Source: Septoria linicola (lineage: Eukaryota > Ascomycota > Dothideomycetes > Mycosphaerellales > Mycosphaerellaceae). From it: a stretch of 64,000 nucleotides of DNA. Positions 23,931 to 34,745 of the stretch are shown here, one piece after another. Numbering within the stretch: position 1 is the first letter of the stretch; each line of letters opens with the position of its first letter. The notes under the pieces were generated by a model that did no database searches, was not told the origin of the DNA, and saw only the letters and a list, made by a program, of their open reading frames with translations. Position numbers and translations under genes: made by a program. The stretch covers positions 248,001-312,000 of the forward strand of contig CP099432.1 in NCBI GenBank assembly GCA_024114885.1, given 5' to 3'.

Positions 23931-24322
23931 CTTCTCCAACAAGTCTTCCGATGATCGGATTGCAGTTCAGGTGCGGTTGACTGCCCCAACGACAGAGACC
24001 GCCTTGACCACCATCATCGGACAGACGGAGGGATTCAAGATGGAGGCGGAGGCGGGAGGGAAGCAGCGTCAGCCGGAAGAAAACGCACAGGACAGGGCAA
24101 CGACAAGGATCAGGCCAAAAAGAAGCGAGGCATCAGCATGGGCGTTCTCTGCACGACGATGATTCAGGGATCGCTTCTCGAGCGACAGATATGAGAAATC
24201 ACCACGGAATGACAGAATGACGGAGATGGTGAGATCGGCCTCTAAATATATGTATCGAGTGCTGTTAATATTCCGCGCAAACGAGGGTCAAGTGCTAAGA
24301 CTAGACCGTGTTCCCATGTCGC

Positions 24323-25308
24323 TTACTCCTCACCATAAGTGATACTACACTCTGTCAAGCGTAGTGGCGGCCCGGTATCCGCAGACAGCCGATATACTGC
24401 ATTGCCAAAGGCTATACCTTTTAGAGGACTACAAGGTATTGTCGAAAATGCCTGGCCGTCACTTCGCTTTACGAGCGTGGACTTTCCACTCCCACTGCTT
24501 CGACTGTTCCATAATCCGCCGACAGCAACCTCAATCTGCATCCGTCGCCTCCAATCGCATCCTGCACACGATGCCGCCTCGACTTCAACCTCGGCCAGCT
24601 CCGCTGCTAACCACAATTGCCGATTCTGCTGCTCCGCAGGCATGCTGTCACTTAGCCGCGCCATGATTGTCACCGTCACATTCTGGAAGCCCCCAACAAA
24701 GCCGCTGGTCCGAGACGAGTCTTTTCGCACCTTCTCCAAGCGCGATGGCTGAATGGTACGGCCGACAAGCGATCGACGGAGAGTTTCGACACGTGCCGGA
24801 CGGGCATACGAGGGCGGTGTTGCGATGATGTGGCGAGGCTGCGGTGCCAGGCGCCGCGATGGGCCCACAGGCTCCAGCAGCTGCCGTGCGTGGCGGTCCT
24901 TGCGTGGCGCATCTGGACATTGTAGCGCTGTTGAAGGACGCGGTGGTATAGTGGGACATGGTGGTGTAGCCGGCCGCCAGGAGTGAGGGTGCTGTGCGCT
25001 GGATGGCGGAGTCCACAGCCTAGGGGTGCACATCTGTCAGTGTGCTGCTGTTATGTGAAAGGATGGAGACGCACGTACCGTGGTAGCGTCTGCCAGTAGG
25101 TGAAGTTTGTGAGTTGATCAGCCACCGGTGCTGATGGCTGCGGAGTGAAGGGTGCCAGCAGATTAGCATAATTCTGCCAGTTACCAGTGAGTTGAGAATT
25201 ACTGTTGCTGTTTTTGTCGTCATTGTCGTTGTCGTCGCCGTCGTTGTTGATACTGTTTCTCTCGTTAATTGGGTCGAAGAGGTCGAAAAACTCGTAACGC
25301 TCATGCAA
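24323..25308 (-). CDS. Hypothetical protein, 308 aa, two exons
   Basis: Exon 1 (25308-25079) starts MHERYEFFDLFDPINERNSI and includes an Asp/Asn repeat (DGDDNDNDDKNSNSNS). The intron (25078-25020, 59 nt) has donor GTACGT, branch ACTGAC and acceptor CCTAG, and joins in phase to exon 2 (25019-24323), which reads LWTPPSSAQHPHSW and ends YGEE-TAA. Exon 2 is Pro-rich first, then carries an acidic helix-like stretch (AAELAEVEVEAASCAGCDW). The total is 927 nt, a multiple of three. The family is unknown. The SGSGKST string in exon 2 resembles a P-loop fragment, but no Walker B or other NTPase context is visible. Confidence 0.5.
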
Positions 25309-25309
25309 T

Positions 25310-26160
25310 GCTGAGTGTATAATGGGTTTGAGCGACCTCGCGGATCTAGACGGGGAATGGGCAGAAGTAACAGATTGGCAGGTTTCCCAAAGGCAAGATG
25401 ATTCTGCCGATTATGGACTACACTGCGATGCTCTTCTATGAATTGCATCCCAACAGCCCAACAGCGCCCAATCAAGCTTCAGCCCATTTTGACCTCATAA
25501 GATGAGTCGACCCTCCACCGAGCAGATTGGTTGTGCCTTCGCTTCAGAATTCACGTTCCATCGTGCTGAAGATCAACACGCTGCATATGTTCGCAGGCGT
25601 TGGACGGCAGACCGTGCTCGCGGGGAGTTTAGCCCAGCCGCGTGCAAACGCAAACCTGTCTTGCGAGCCTTGTTGTGTCGGCCGTGACACGCTCCTACGC
25701 GTCATATGGCCAAGTGCAATGGTAGAAGTTGTGAATTCACGACTTCCAATGTTAGGTGAAGCCTTAGTTGGAACTTCCTACTGTCGCCATGTGTGCCGCG
25801 TCAGGTGCTCGAGCTGAGCCAGCATGACTGGTACATTTGTGCAGTTGCAGCCTGAGACCGGTAAGCCAGTACTTCCCTCCCCTCATAACACACGCTGTTG
25901 GCCGGGCTCAACCTCGGCCTCGGTGCAGACTGACACGCAATTTGAATTCTTATCATGAACAGGCTCAACCTCTATGCATTAGGCAATTCATAGTTCGTAA
26001 ACCCGATTCACTTTCGTCCAGGATATGCACATTCGGTTCAGTCGGTAGGTTGATGGCTCGAATTTGGCATTTCTGGCAATCTAGAGCCATTGACGCGTTC
26101 AGCCAGGTTGCATACGACTCTGATTCCCCTCTCATCCGACATGCTCATCTGGCCTGTCTA
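25310..26160. other. Flank of the hAT insertion, no supported gene
   Basis: Short frames only; the longest plus-strand frame runs into the transposon end and is not coding-like. Confidence 0.35.
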
Positions 26161-26168
26161 GGCTCAAT
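26161..26168 (+). repeat. Left target-site duplication of hAT copy 3
   Basis: GGCTCAAT directly precedes the transposon end. It matches GGCTTAAT at 29836-29843 with one difference, a C-to-T in a CpA context. An eight-base duplication is diagnostic of hAT insertion. Confidence 0.85.
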
Positions 26169-29100
26169 CAGACTGGTCGCCAAGCAAGTAGGATTCACTT
26201 GTTTGCAAGCCTTGCGGCAAGTAAGTAAGCAAGTAGAGCGCCTGGCTGTTACGTAAGCAAGGCAAGTAAGCAAGTGAATAGATGGTAAGTGACTTGCAAG
26301 CCTTGCGGTACGTTATCCTTCTTCGAGTAAAAGTAGTAGAATTGTAGTAATTGTTTCGTACGACGGCGTTAGAGCGTTTGTTATACTATTCTCCGCTATT
26401 TAACAGTATTAAGATATACGCCGTAGGTATATAGGATAGTATAGCTAGGCTATTATAAGTGTCTAGTCTACTACGCGCGTGTTAATAGTAAGGGTATTAG
26501 TTATACTCTATATACTAGATCGTAATAATAAGGTGTAGGGATCGTTAAAGAAGCGGCTAAAGCCGTATAGATTAATTAGCTCGGCTAACTTAACCGAGCT
26601 CGCTTATATACGCTTAATGTTAAATCTAATAGCTTTGGACCCTAGATTCCTTATAATCTATAGTCGCAATTATAGTATTATTACTAGTATATTAAATAAT
26701 ATTACTAAAATATATTAGATAGACATTCTAAGCGGTATAAAATAGAGCTTAGATAGTTAGTAAAATTTCTATATAAAAATATCTCTAGATTTATATAGTC
26801 CTAGCTCTAAGATTTTAAGCTCGTATTTCTATTATATTTTAATATTAATAGACTATTACTTTCTAGTATACTAAGAATCTACCTCTAATATTATAGATAT
26901 ACGACTATATAGCCTTAAAATAATATAGATAACTAAACTAGCTATAGCGATTTTAATAAGAAAAAGTATATATACTAAAACGCGTGTTCTATAGTATAGT
27001 TAGTATTAGAAACAGGTTTAGTTCGGTCTTAGGGTTACAAGTTATCGGCTTACGAGGATACGGATATACTAACTAAGAGCGACAATCTTATCTTTAAATA
27101 CTAGCGTATTTATAATAACGCTATTATAGAGCTTAGTATAGATACGGAATTAGTATTAGACCTATCTTTAGTAATTAGGACAGACCTAGAGTCTATACTA
27201 TTAGAATTAGCTACGTAGGTAGATAATAACGCGTCTCTATAAGCTTCGTAGCCTATACTCTTTTAGCGCCTTATAAAGCGTAAACACGATAATAATACCG
27301 AATTACTTAACTAACTAGACTTCTAACGACTACCTATATACTTATAGCTACTAGACGATACTTAGATAACTTTATAGGTCTTTACGTATAGCTAGTAGCT
27401 ATAGAATACGTAGAAGAAGGTAGTTTAGGTATATAAAATCTACTACTCTTAAAGAGCGTAGTTACGTAGTAAATAGGCTAGTATCTACGACGTAGATAAA
27501 TTAACCTTATCGGTAGGAGTATACTTAAGACAAATATATAGTATATATAAGGAAGGTAAGGAGCTAGAAATATCTTCTAGTAAGCGGTATAAGCTAATAG
27601 ACAGGCACGTTACGCCTTAGAGTATTAATAATAATATAGCTATTAAATTCGATATAGACGACTTCCTTACGTTACTATATATATAGCTAATTATAGACAA
27701 TATTACCTTCCGTAAGTACGATTTACTAGCCTTTAGAGCGCTCCTATCCTACCTCTAACCTCGTTACTACTAATTTATTCCTTTATACTAAACTACGAGC
27801 TCTAAGATAGTATTAGTATTCGATAAATAACTCGGCTATGTTATAGAGGAGTTAGTAGCCGCTATTACGAGGATTAGCTTCTTATTCGACCTATAGACGT
27901 CTAAAAACAAACTAGTATTACTTAGTATTATTATATACTTTATCTCTATAGAAGGTTAACTAAGGATAATATTACTAGATCTACTAAAGTAGAAGAGCCG
28001 TTATACTAGCCGTAACATTATAGAGACTATAGTAGAGGTAATAGTATACTATAACCTATACGATAAAGTTAGTTACTTTATCTCTAATAACGCTAGTAAT
28101 AACCCTAAGGTAATTAAGTACCTTACGTAGGAATACGGCTTCGATAAACACTAGAATTAGCTACGCTATATAGGCTATATATTTAACCTCGTTAGACAGG
28201 CTACGCTAACTAGCAAAGATCTAGAAGTACTTAAATCTAAAGCTATTAATACAGCTACTAATAGACTAACGTTTAAGGATATAATACTACTATATTAGCG
28301 TCGCTATAAACTAATTAGTAAGCTTTATAATACGCTCTATTATCTTAATCGTTTACTATAGGTATAAGAGGAGGTAGAACGACTATAGCTTACCGAGGTA
28401 GCTCTATTTAAGGTAGAGGGCGATAAGGACATATATCGTCTATTATACGACGTATACACGCGCTAGTACTCGTTCGACGATAGCTCTAAGCGTATATTGA
28501 AGCTTAGAGCCGCTATTAATAAGTACTACGAACAAGAGGTAGATAAGTAGTATATAGCTATATAGAAGTAGACTAAGAAACACCCTAATAGGTACTATAT
28601 AAAGCTAGAGCCTTCTATCGTCTGTGATTAATTAATAGACGACGATTAGTATATAATTAAGTAGTATCGCGAGATCCTCTAGCTATTAAAGATAGTAATA
28701 AAGATACTATAGGGTACTAGCGGCGGTAAGTTTAGTACTATTTAGTAAGTACTACTAGTAATAGAGGCACTAATAAGTTACTTTAAAGCGCTTATTGTCT
28801 AGTATCTAATCGATAACAACCTCTAACTACCGAAGCGTAAACAGCGTATCGATAGCGAATAATAACGATAACTACGTACTAAAGCCGATATATAGAACGA
28901 CCTATCTAACTAACTTACTATATAATAGTACTTCCGCGCTAGTATTAAGCTTAGTTAGACTAAGTATAACGATTACTTTACTAAGATAGACGAAACGCCT
29001 ATTTACGTAGCTATAGTAGTACTCTATCCGAATATAAAATAGCGATTTATTAAGAAACTAGATAAATAACAACGATAGGCTAGTAACGATAAAGATTAGA

Positions 29101-29835
29101 TCGTAAGAACTAAGGCTACTATCTAACGGCTATAGAATATATATAAAGACAAGTATAGGAGGCCTCCTACGTCGATAGTCGGTCTACGCGCTCCTAGTAT
29201 AGCCGCTCGCTACGTTATCTACTCGCTTATAATTAATAACGATAGCGATAGCGACAGCGATAATAACACGGCTATAGACGAGTATATATAGTACTATAGT
29301 AAGAAGCGGAAGAAGGTAGTTGAACTTAATATAAGCTAGTTACTAATACCTTACTAGATTAAAAAGAGACGATAATAGCTAAGCCTAGTATAAATAGCGT
29401 TAGATATATATGCCTGTCTAGTAATAAGTAACGAGCCTAAGCGACAATTTAGCGTTACTAGCGACGTGTTGTAACTACGTAGACGATAGTTATATAGTAA
29501 AACTATACGATATTTAGTTACTCTAAAGTTATAGATAAATAGCGGTTTTATTATACTAACTAGTACGCTATTTAGGCGCATTGCGTGGCTAATAACACCT
29601 ACGGCAATAACAGTAATAGTAGACAGTACTAATACGGTTGAGATAGACTAGTATTTACTACTATTCGATATCGTAATATACTACTACTTATAGCTAGCGT
29701 TACCGAGCAAGTAAGGCTTATACAAGTAAGTAGAGATTGTCTTACTTACTTGACAAGTAAGCAGCGAGAGTACTAAATAGTAAGTAAGCAAGTGAAGATA
29801 TCTTCACTTACATTACTTACTTGTGGACCAGTCTG
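26169..29835 (+). mobile_element. Complete hAT transposon, copy 3 (3667 bp), body RIP-mutated
   Basis: Terminal inverted repeats: 26169 reads CAGACTGGTC followed by CCAAGCAAGTAG, and the other end reads CTTACTTGTGGACCAGTCTG finishing at 29835. It is flanked by 8-bp duplications. Subterminal CAAGTAAG-type repeats lie at both ends. It aligns in inverted orientation with copy 1 (1-3990). The first ~150 bp keep many CpA/TpG dinucleotides, whereas the body is TpA-saturated. Confidence 0.92.
27000..29582 (+). pseudogene. hAT transposase remnant (copy 3)
   Basis: If the many in-frame stops are ignored, one plus-strand frame runs from about 27900 through DKVSYFISNNASNN (28066-28110), the equivalent of the catalytic TDNASNN block; the expected Asp codon reads AAT, a G-to-A change. 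It continues through the YFTKIDETPIYVAIVVLYP region at about 28970-29030 to the dimerisation domain, ALDIYACLVISNEPKRQFS, at about 29390-29450. The start region near 27000 is too degraded to define. It is inactive, with stops at former Gln/Trp codons throughout. Confidence 0.85.
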
Positions 29836-29843
29836 GGCTTAAT
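29836..29843 (+). repeat. Right target-site duplication of hAT copy 3
   Basis: GGCTTAAT follows the transposon end immediately and pairs with GGCTCAAT at 26161-26168. Confidence 0.85.
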
Positions 29844-30168
29844 TGCTATATTGGTACCTCGGAGCCACAATACTTCTCTGACCTACAACTCAATCTGTCA
29901 GGCTTCTAATCTGTCAGACTCTATTGGTACAATCATTCGATTCTCGTCCAGGTAGTACGTCGATCGACGCCCGATTGGTATGTCAACGTCCAAGGCCAAG
30001 GCGTTCTCTCATAAATCTCTTAGTGCATGAATTTCTTCACATGGTATCCAACTTTCTTTGCTCGACATCTTCGTATTGCAGCATTCGCTCACAGTTGACG
30101 TTGTTCGTCCTCTATCCTAGCCAGGCTCAAGATCGCCTCGCACTGCGCCTGTAATCGACGTGTCACAC

Positions 30169-30636
30169 CTAATGACCACGAGGATTACCACTATCGCTAA
30201 GAGAACCACTGTCACTATCATTACTACAACTTGTTAACGTAACTCCAAAAATGCCCTTCAAGTTGTACGTTCCGGCCGTGCTGACACCATGGACACGGCC
30301 TTTGCAAAGGCTTGCTATAGCGATCATCCTTATTCCAAGGAGCCAATTCTTGAGGATCAGTACCTTACCCACGCTATTACAGGCAACCTTACTGTCGGCT
30401 TCTACAGCAGTTTTGGCAAAGCCTCGGACTGCTGTTCCTGTCGACTTAATTTCACTACCGACGCTCGCGGCATCGATCTTCGCGCCAAGCTGCAGATGGC
30501 CGTCTGACAACGGGGTTTCCGACACATGCCGCCCTTCAGTTGCGCAAGGGATAGACTTGGTTATGATCTTCGTTCCACTCATGTACGGTCCGGCAGGTTT
30601 CCACGACATTCTCTCGCGGCTCGGGCCGCAGGTCAC
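30169..30636 (-). CDS. Hypothetical protein, up to 155 aa
   Basis: The minus-strand frame is more coding-like than the overlapping plus-strand frame (30251-30670). It contains HVSETPLSDGHLQLGAKIDA, then a small/basic segment (STGTAVRGFAKTAVEADSKV), a hydrophobic stretch (LILKNWLLGIRMIAIASL) and a Ser/Asp tail, ending TAG. The initiation codon is uncertain. No domain is recognised. Confidence 0.35.
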   Translation of the reverse strand: MTCGPSRERMSWKPAGPYMSGTKIITKSIPCATEGRHVSETPLSDGHLQLGAKIDAASVGSEIKSTGTAVRGFAKTAVEADSKVACNSVGKVLILKNWLLGIRMIAIASLCKGRVHGVSTAGTYNLKGIFGVTLTSCSNDSDSGSLSDSGNPRGH

Positions 30637-31336
30637 CTCAACAAAGAGCTCCGAGGGACTTTGGACATAGGTTTTTCGTGGACGCAGTCTTGCACCACTT
30701 GCGTTCTACGGGCACTTCCACTCACGCTCGTTTATCTTCTACTGAAGCTGAAGCTGAAGCTAGATCGAAGATTGTCTTTGCGGGACCCGATTGCTCCACC
30801 AGCCACACCAGTCGGGCAGCATTAAGCAACGACTACACTTCCGCCCCAACGTGGTGGCTGCAAAGAATAATGCCGTGTTGGCCCAGGAGAATGATCGCAT
30901 GGATGTTGTCGCTTGAAGATGTTTGTAGTCATCGGTGCAGGACACGATAGATACTGTGACTGACGGTCATGGATGCGTATTGGGACTGATTTCTCTTTTG
31001 TCATTTCATCAATCGCTTTTGTTTAGTGTACTGTACTGTAGTGTGTCGTTTCCTAGATCTATCGCCTCGCGCTTATACTATTTCAACTTCTCTCACCACT
31101 GTACTCGTCATGCATCTCCTCCTTTCTCTCGATACCTGTCCGCTACATCTGTTCTTTCTTCTTGGTCCGACACTCACCGAACAGCAACACTCTCTCCTCT
31201 TCCGTTGCAAAGAGTCATTCGTTCCAAAGGCCCAGACAGCTGATCATGCTGCTCTTCATGAGCATCATCATTTAAGGAATCGGTGGTCGTCCGCAGTAGC
31301 TACATGAGAACAAATCAGCCAAGCCATTATCTGAGG

Positions 31337-31720
31337 TCAAAACGAACCAATGCCTCGATGTAAAGACAGGAATGAGAGGGCAGCGTGAAGGGGTCTACTA
31401 CCACGTACCAGCCGTATCTTCATTGTGGTCTCTTTCATGCCGTCGACGTCTTCATCTTTCGCTTCTTCGGCTTGTTCTTCTTCTTTTGCCTTTTCTTCTC
31501 CCTCTCCGTCTCTTTCTGGATGCACTCTTCTCTTGCTTCTGCTACAATCCAGCCCTGGCAAAACCTCCACGCCAAGACGCAGAAGCTGTGCGTAGCGAGC
31601 TGCTGTGTAACCTCTGGGGACGACGATGCTGCCGTTTGAAGGCTTGGGTTTGTGGATTTTGGAGGAGGAAGACAAGGACCGGGAGGAGGAGGAGGTGGAC
31701 GCATAGATTGATTTGGCCAT
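31337..31720 (-). CDS. Hypothetical protein, 127 aa, single exon
   Basis: ATG at 31720 has a good fungal context (ATCATGGCC) and the frame ends at TGA. The N-terminus is Ser-rich (STSSSSRSLSSSSK). The middle contains PRGYTAARYAQLLRLGVEVL, followed by a Glu/Lys-rich charged helix (KAKEEEQAEEAKDEDVDG) and a hydrophobic C-terminus. No known domain is seen. The overlapping longer frames on both strands are poorer. Confidence 0.55.
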   Translation of the reverse strand: MAKSIYASTSSSSRSLSSSSKIHKPKPSNGSIVVPRGYTAARYAQLLRLGVEVLPGLDCSRSKRRVHPERDGEGEEKAKEEEQAEEAKDEDVDGMKETTMKIRLVRGSRPLHAALSFLSLHRGIGSF

Positions 31721-31869
31721 GATATTGCGGGTTCGCCTTTCTCTTTCCTGGCTTTACTTGGTGGAGATGGATGTGGATGTGGAAGACAAATGGATTTGGA
31801 GGTCAAGGTTGGCTGGTATCGAGTTGAGCTCGTTGCAGAGCAAGTTGAGAGTTTATTATGTCCGTCTGG

Positions 31870-32403
31870 CTAGTCTACCTGTGGTGAGAAAGAAGCAAGT
31901 TTGTGTAAGAAAGAGAGAGAGGTGTCAATGTCAAGTATGGCAAAGTGACTTCTTCGCTGGTGAGTGTATGCGATGCAATGTGATGCAGAACCAGAAAGAC
32001 AGCCACAGCCAAGGCGATTGCCGCCACTCCTTGCCCGTGTGCTTGCATCTCCAGGACCACTATCATGTATGAGCCTGCAAGGTAGGCTACAGACTGACAG
32101 ACTGACAGCCTGACAGGACTCTCCTTGACAGGACTCTCCGGTACTACAGGCATGGGTGCACTGCAAGCAAGCGGCCGTGAAGTGGTGCAGTTCGTGATTT
32201 CCAATCGAGCCGCCGTATGCGAGCGTAGATTTTTGGCCGCCTTGATGTGCTTGATGCTGCATCTCTCGATGTATCCGAGCAGACATCAGCGTGTAAGTGA
32301 CCACGAGATACAGGTCATGTTTCGCTTCGCTTCGCTTCGCTTCGCTGTGGGCTTCGGCATTCCCATATCCTTCTTGTCGTGACTCCTCTCTTCTTCTGGC
32401 CAT
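31870..32403 (-). CDS. Possible small membrane protein gene
   Basis: An ATG-containing frame reads MSARIHREMQHQAHQGGQKS, preceded by a SEAKRSEAK repeat encoded by the CTTCG microsatellite. In a second frame at about 32110-31960 there is a clear hydrophobic segment (VAAIALAVAVFLVLHHIA). The two would need a splice between about 32150 and 32200. The model is weak and the family is unknown. Confidence 0.25.
   Translation of the reverse strand: MARRREESRQEGYGNAEAHSEAKRSEAKHDLYLVVTYTLMSARIHREMQHQAHQGGQKSTLAYGGSIGNHELHHFTAACLQCTHACSTGESCQGESCQAVSLSVCSLPCRLIHDSGPGDASTRARSGGNRLGCGCLSGSASHCIAYTHQRRSHFAILDIDTSLSFLHKLASFSPQVD
32320..32346 (+). repeat. (TTCGC)5 microsatellite
   Basis: Five consecutive TTCGC/CTTCG pentamers. 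A nearby short tandem repeat at about 32095-32140 has GACAGACT/GACAGGACTCTCC units. Confidence 0.85.
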
Positions 32404-33316
32404 TCATCTTCTCCACAACCCTTCCCCTCTTCTCTCCTCATCAAACCCTCATCCCGTCACATCCCATGGTACAAACCAACCCCACTACTGCACATCGCCG
32501 CCATGCGCGTTGTCGTAGAGAGAAAGAGCTAGCTGTGCATTCATCAGAATCTGTTGTGCACAAGTCGTACAACATGCTGCAGGGACTGAGGTCCGCTCAG
32601 CATGCATGCATGCTGCTGAAAACGGCTCGCCACGAACGTGTGTTACACATCATCCTACTCTCATGCCCCACGAAGCAGCTTGCCAACCACAGATGTATGT
32701 TGCACAACAGCGGCAACCAGTCTGCTAATTTTTCAACTTCAATGTATGAGCGAGACAGATAGATGAGGGGAAAGCGAATACCGATTGTGCCAAAAAGGTC
32801 CGTTTTGTTTCGTGAGGCAGAAGTCAACGTGGGAGCGACTGTGAGTAAGAAATCGGATGTCGGCCTGAGCCTCGCTTGATGGTCCATGGGCTACGTACGG
32901 TGGCAGCAATGGTCGGTAGTCGATGTGAGTGGATGAGTAGATGCGGTTGGTGAGGGCACGGACAGTTGGGTTCTTGGGTTGTTGTGCGTCGCACGATTGC
33001 ACATCAAACTTGCGGGTCTCAAGCAGGGACTGAATCCTGGTCGAAATCTGATCAGCTTGGCCCGTCAAGACTCTTATCAATGTCTGTTGCTATCATGTGG
33101 AGCCGCTACGACCCAGCAGAGTTTTGACGCACTCTATGCACTGGCGAGCAACAAAAGCGAGTTTTGCTACAACTGTTCCTCTCGCTCTCCGTTTCGGCCA
33201 AGAAAAGCAGAAGACGCCTGTTCTGACTTGTCCTCCAGTAAAGCCTGAATGATCTGCATCTCGGCAGGCAGAGCGACAGGATGGCAGTGCTGATCAGCGG
33301 AGAAGCAGGGGGCTTC

Positions 33317-33887
33317 TCAAAATGATGGAATGGATGGAGACCGCAGACTGCTTTGCTGGGGACTGATGGGATGAGTGGTGTTTGGAGATTGAGAGACTCC
33401 TAATTCTTGTGGACTCCGCAGACCATGCGGGGCACTGCGTTTGGAGTGGAGGTCGTCGTCGTCGTCGTCGTCGCCCGAGCAGAGCGATTCTGCAGCAGCA
33501 GCAGAAGAAACAGAAGATGATGACGATGTGAATATGTCAATGTATGCGGCACAGTCGTCTTTACGGAAGCTTTACCATCTGCTCTGACTTTAGCTTACAG
33601 ATGTCGCTATCGCTGCTAGGACTGACCGGATGGGATCGCAGTTGCATTGATCTTCCGCACGGCGGTGATACAGATACAGGATGTGTGTGCGGAGTGTCGG
33701 GTCTTCGATGGCGTTGAGTGGAGCGGGAGCAGGAGCAGTCTCGCGGGGATGGTTGTGGTGAGACTCCATGGCGGCGGGCAGGACTGTTGAGGGAGAAGCA
33801 AATGATGATCGGAGACGTAGATCTATCGGAGACGGTGATCAGAGAGAATGAAAATAGAACAAACAGACACCGAGCATCAACTGGCAC
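33317..33887 (-). CDS. Ser/Asp-rich hypothetical protein, two exons defined
   Basis: The exon ending at 33599 carries RRHGVSPQPSPRDCSCSRST and SHPVSPSSDSDI. The intron 33598-33559 (GTAAGC...GTAAAG, 40 nt) joins in phase to an exon at 33558-33317 reading YDCAAYIDIFTSSSSSVSSA, followed by a seven-Asp run and Ser/Pro-rich C-terminus ending TGA. The two parts total 531 nt, a multiple of three. The 5' end is uncertain: the first codon in frame at 33887 is not ATG, so another exon lies upstream, probably within 33900-34100. The protein is mostly disordered; no family is seen. Confidence 0.5.
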
Positions 33888-34092
33888 AGCGGAAAGGAAG
33901 AATAGCTATGTCTGACAACCGCTGACCAGAGCCAAGCCCTGAACCGAACTCACTTTCACGTCCGAGAGCGTCAACAACGTCTCGAGGCCTGGAAGCACGA
34001 CCTTCACACCACTCAAAGGGTGCTCCCACATGCGGCAAGGACAGCACCACAACGACCACCGTCAGAGATGTAGCCTGCCAAACGGACGTCAT
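33877..34092 (-). CDS. Possible secreted-protein leader exon
   Basis: ATG at 34092 starts MTSVWQATSLTVVVVVLSLP followed by HVGAPFEW, a typical signal peptide shape (short polar start, hydrophobic core, small residues before the cut). A GTGAGT donor lies at 33953. The exon could feed into 33317-33887, but I could not find an acceptor that keeps phase. It overlaps head-on with the plus-strand ATG at 34091 (shared CATG), so only one of the two is likely to be used. Confidence 0.3.
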   Translation of the reverse strand: MTSVWQATSLTVVVVVLSLPHVGAPFEWCEGRASRPRDVVDALGRESEFGSGLGSGQRLSDIAILPFRCAS

Positions 34093-34405
34093 GCAATCAA
34101 AAGCCGGCCTGCACAATGCACTTTACGAGCGACAGCACCTGGCAGCCGTGGGAAGCGAGGTAGAGACACGAGTGCATCGTTTGCTAGCAGCGTCGCGCCA
34201 GGACATGCACGAGCTGTATCGCCGGTTCTACAACAGGTACGAGGAGCGAAGCAGAGACATGAGAAGACGAACACGGAGCAGGAGAAGGGGAAGAGGAAGG
34301 CACGCTCTTCTCCCGCACATTCAGCAGCGTGGAAACTCAAAGAATGGCCCAAGAGCCGTGTCACTCTTTTTACGCCTAGCTAGTAGCGTTGGCGGTATCG
34401 TCTAG
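34091..34405 (+). CDS. Hypothetical Arg-rich protein, 104 aa
   Basis: ATG at 34091; the frame reads MQSKAGLHNALYERQHLAAV, then a helical stretch (DMHELYRRFYNRYEERSRDM) and an Arg-rich segment (RRRTRSRRRGRGRH). The last 30 codons run into the first unit of the 34337 tandem repeat and may not be native coding. No family is recognised. Confidence 0.35.
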   Translation: MQSKAGLHNALYERQHLAAVGSEVETRVHRLLAASRQDMHELYRRFYNRYEERSRDMRRRTRSRRRGRGRHALLPHIQQRGNSKNGPRAVSLFLRLASSVGGIV

Positions 34406-34745
34406 AACCGGCCACATTTATTCCCACGGAAACAGAGAGAGAGAGAGAGCGGGAACACAGACCAGAGTACTCAAAGAACGACCTAACAGCCCGGTCACTC
34501 TTCTCACGCACAGCCAGCAGAGCGGAAACTCAAAGAACGGCCCAACAGCCCGGTCACTCTTCTCACGCACAGCCAGCAGCGTGAGCGGTGCCCGCGCTGC
34601 ACCAGTGATGCCAACGGGCTGACCACGGACCAGCAACTCACAGAACAGCCCATCAGCCCAGCTCAGTCACTCTTCTCACGCACAGCCAGCAGCGCTGCGC
34701 GCTGGCGGTGGCCGCATCGCACTCACCAGTGACGTCAACGGGCTG
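34337..34745 (+). repeat. Four imperfect tandem repeats, core ~50 bp
   Basis: Units beginning at about 34337, 34469, 34528 and 34637 share CAAAGAACGGCCCAACAGCC and CACTCTTCTCACGCACAGCC with small changes. The third and fourth also share a downstream block, CACCAGTGAYGYCAACGGGC. The repeat is GC-rich and not RIP-like. Confidence 0.8.

Noticed and set aside
24676..25016. Alternative acceptor at CAG before ATGTGCACC for the 25308 gene
   Set aside because: It would place the acceptor directly on the CTGAC branch site and lead into the frames open at 24648-25016, which have poorer coding character than the frame reached with the CCTAG acceptor at 25020.
3991..26168. A Starship-type giant element between the two hAT copies
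   Set aside because: No tyrosine-recombinase captain (DUF3435) or other cargo hallmark is recognisable in the segment, and the borders are ordinary hAT ends.
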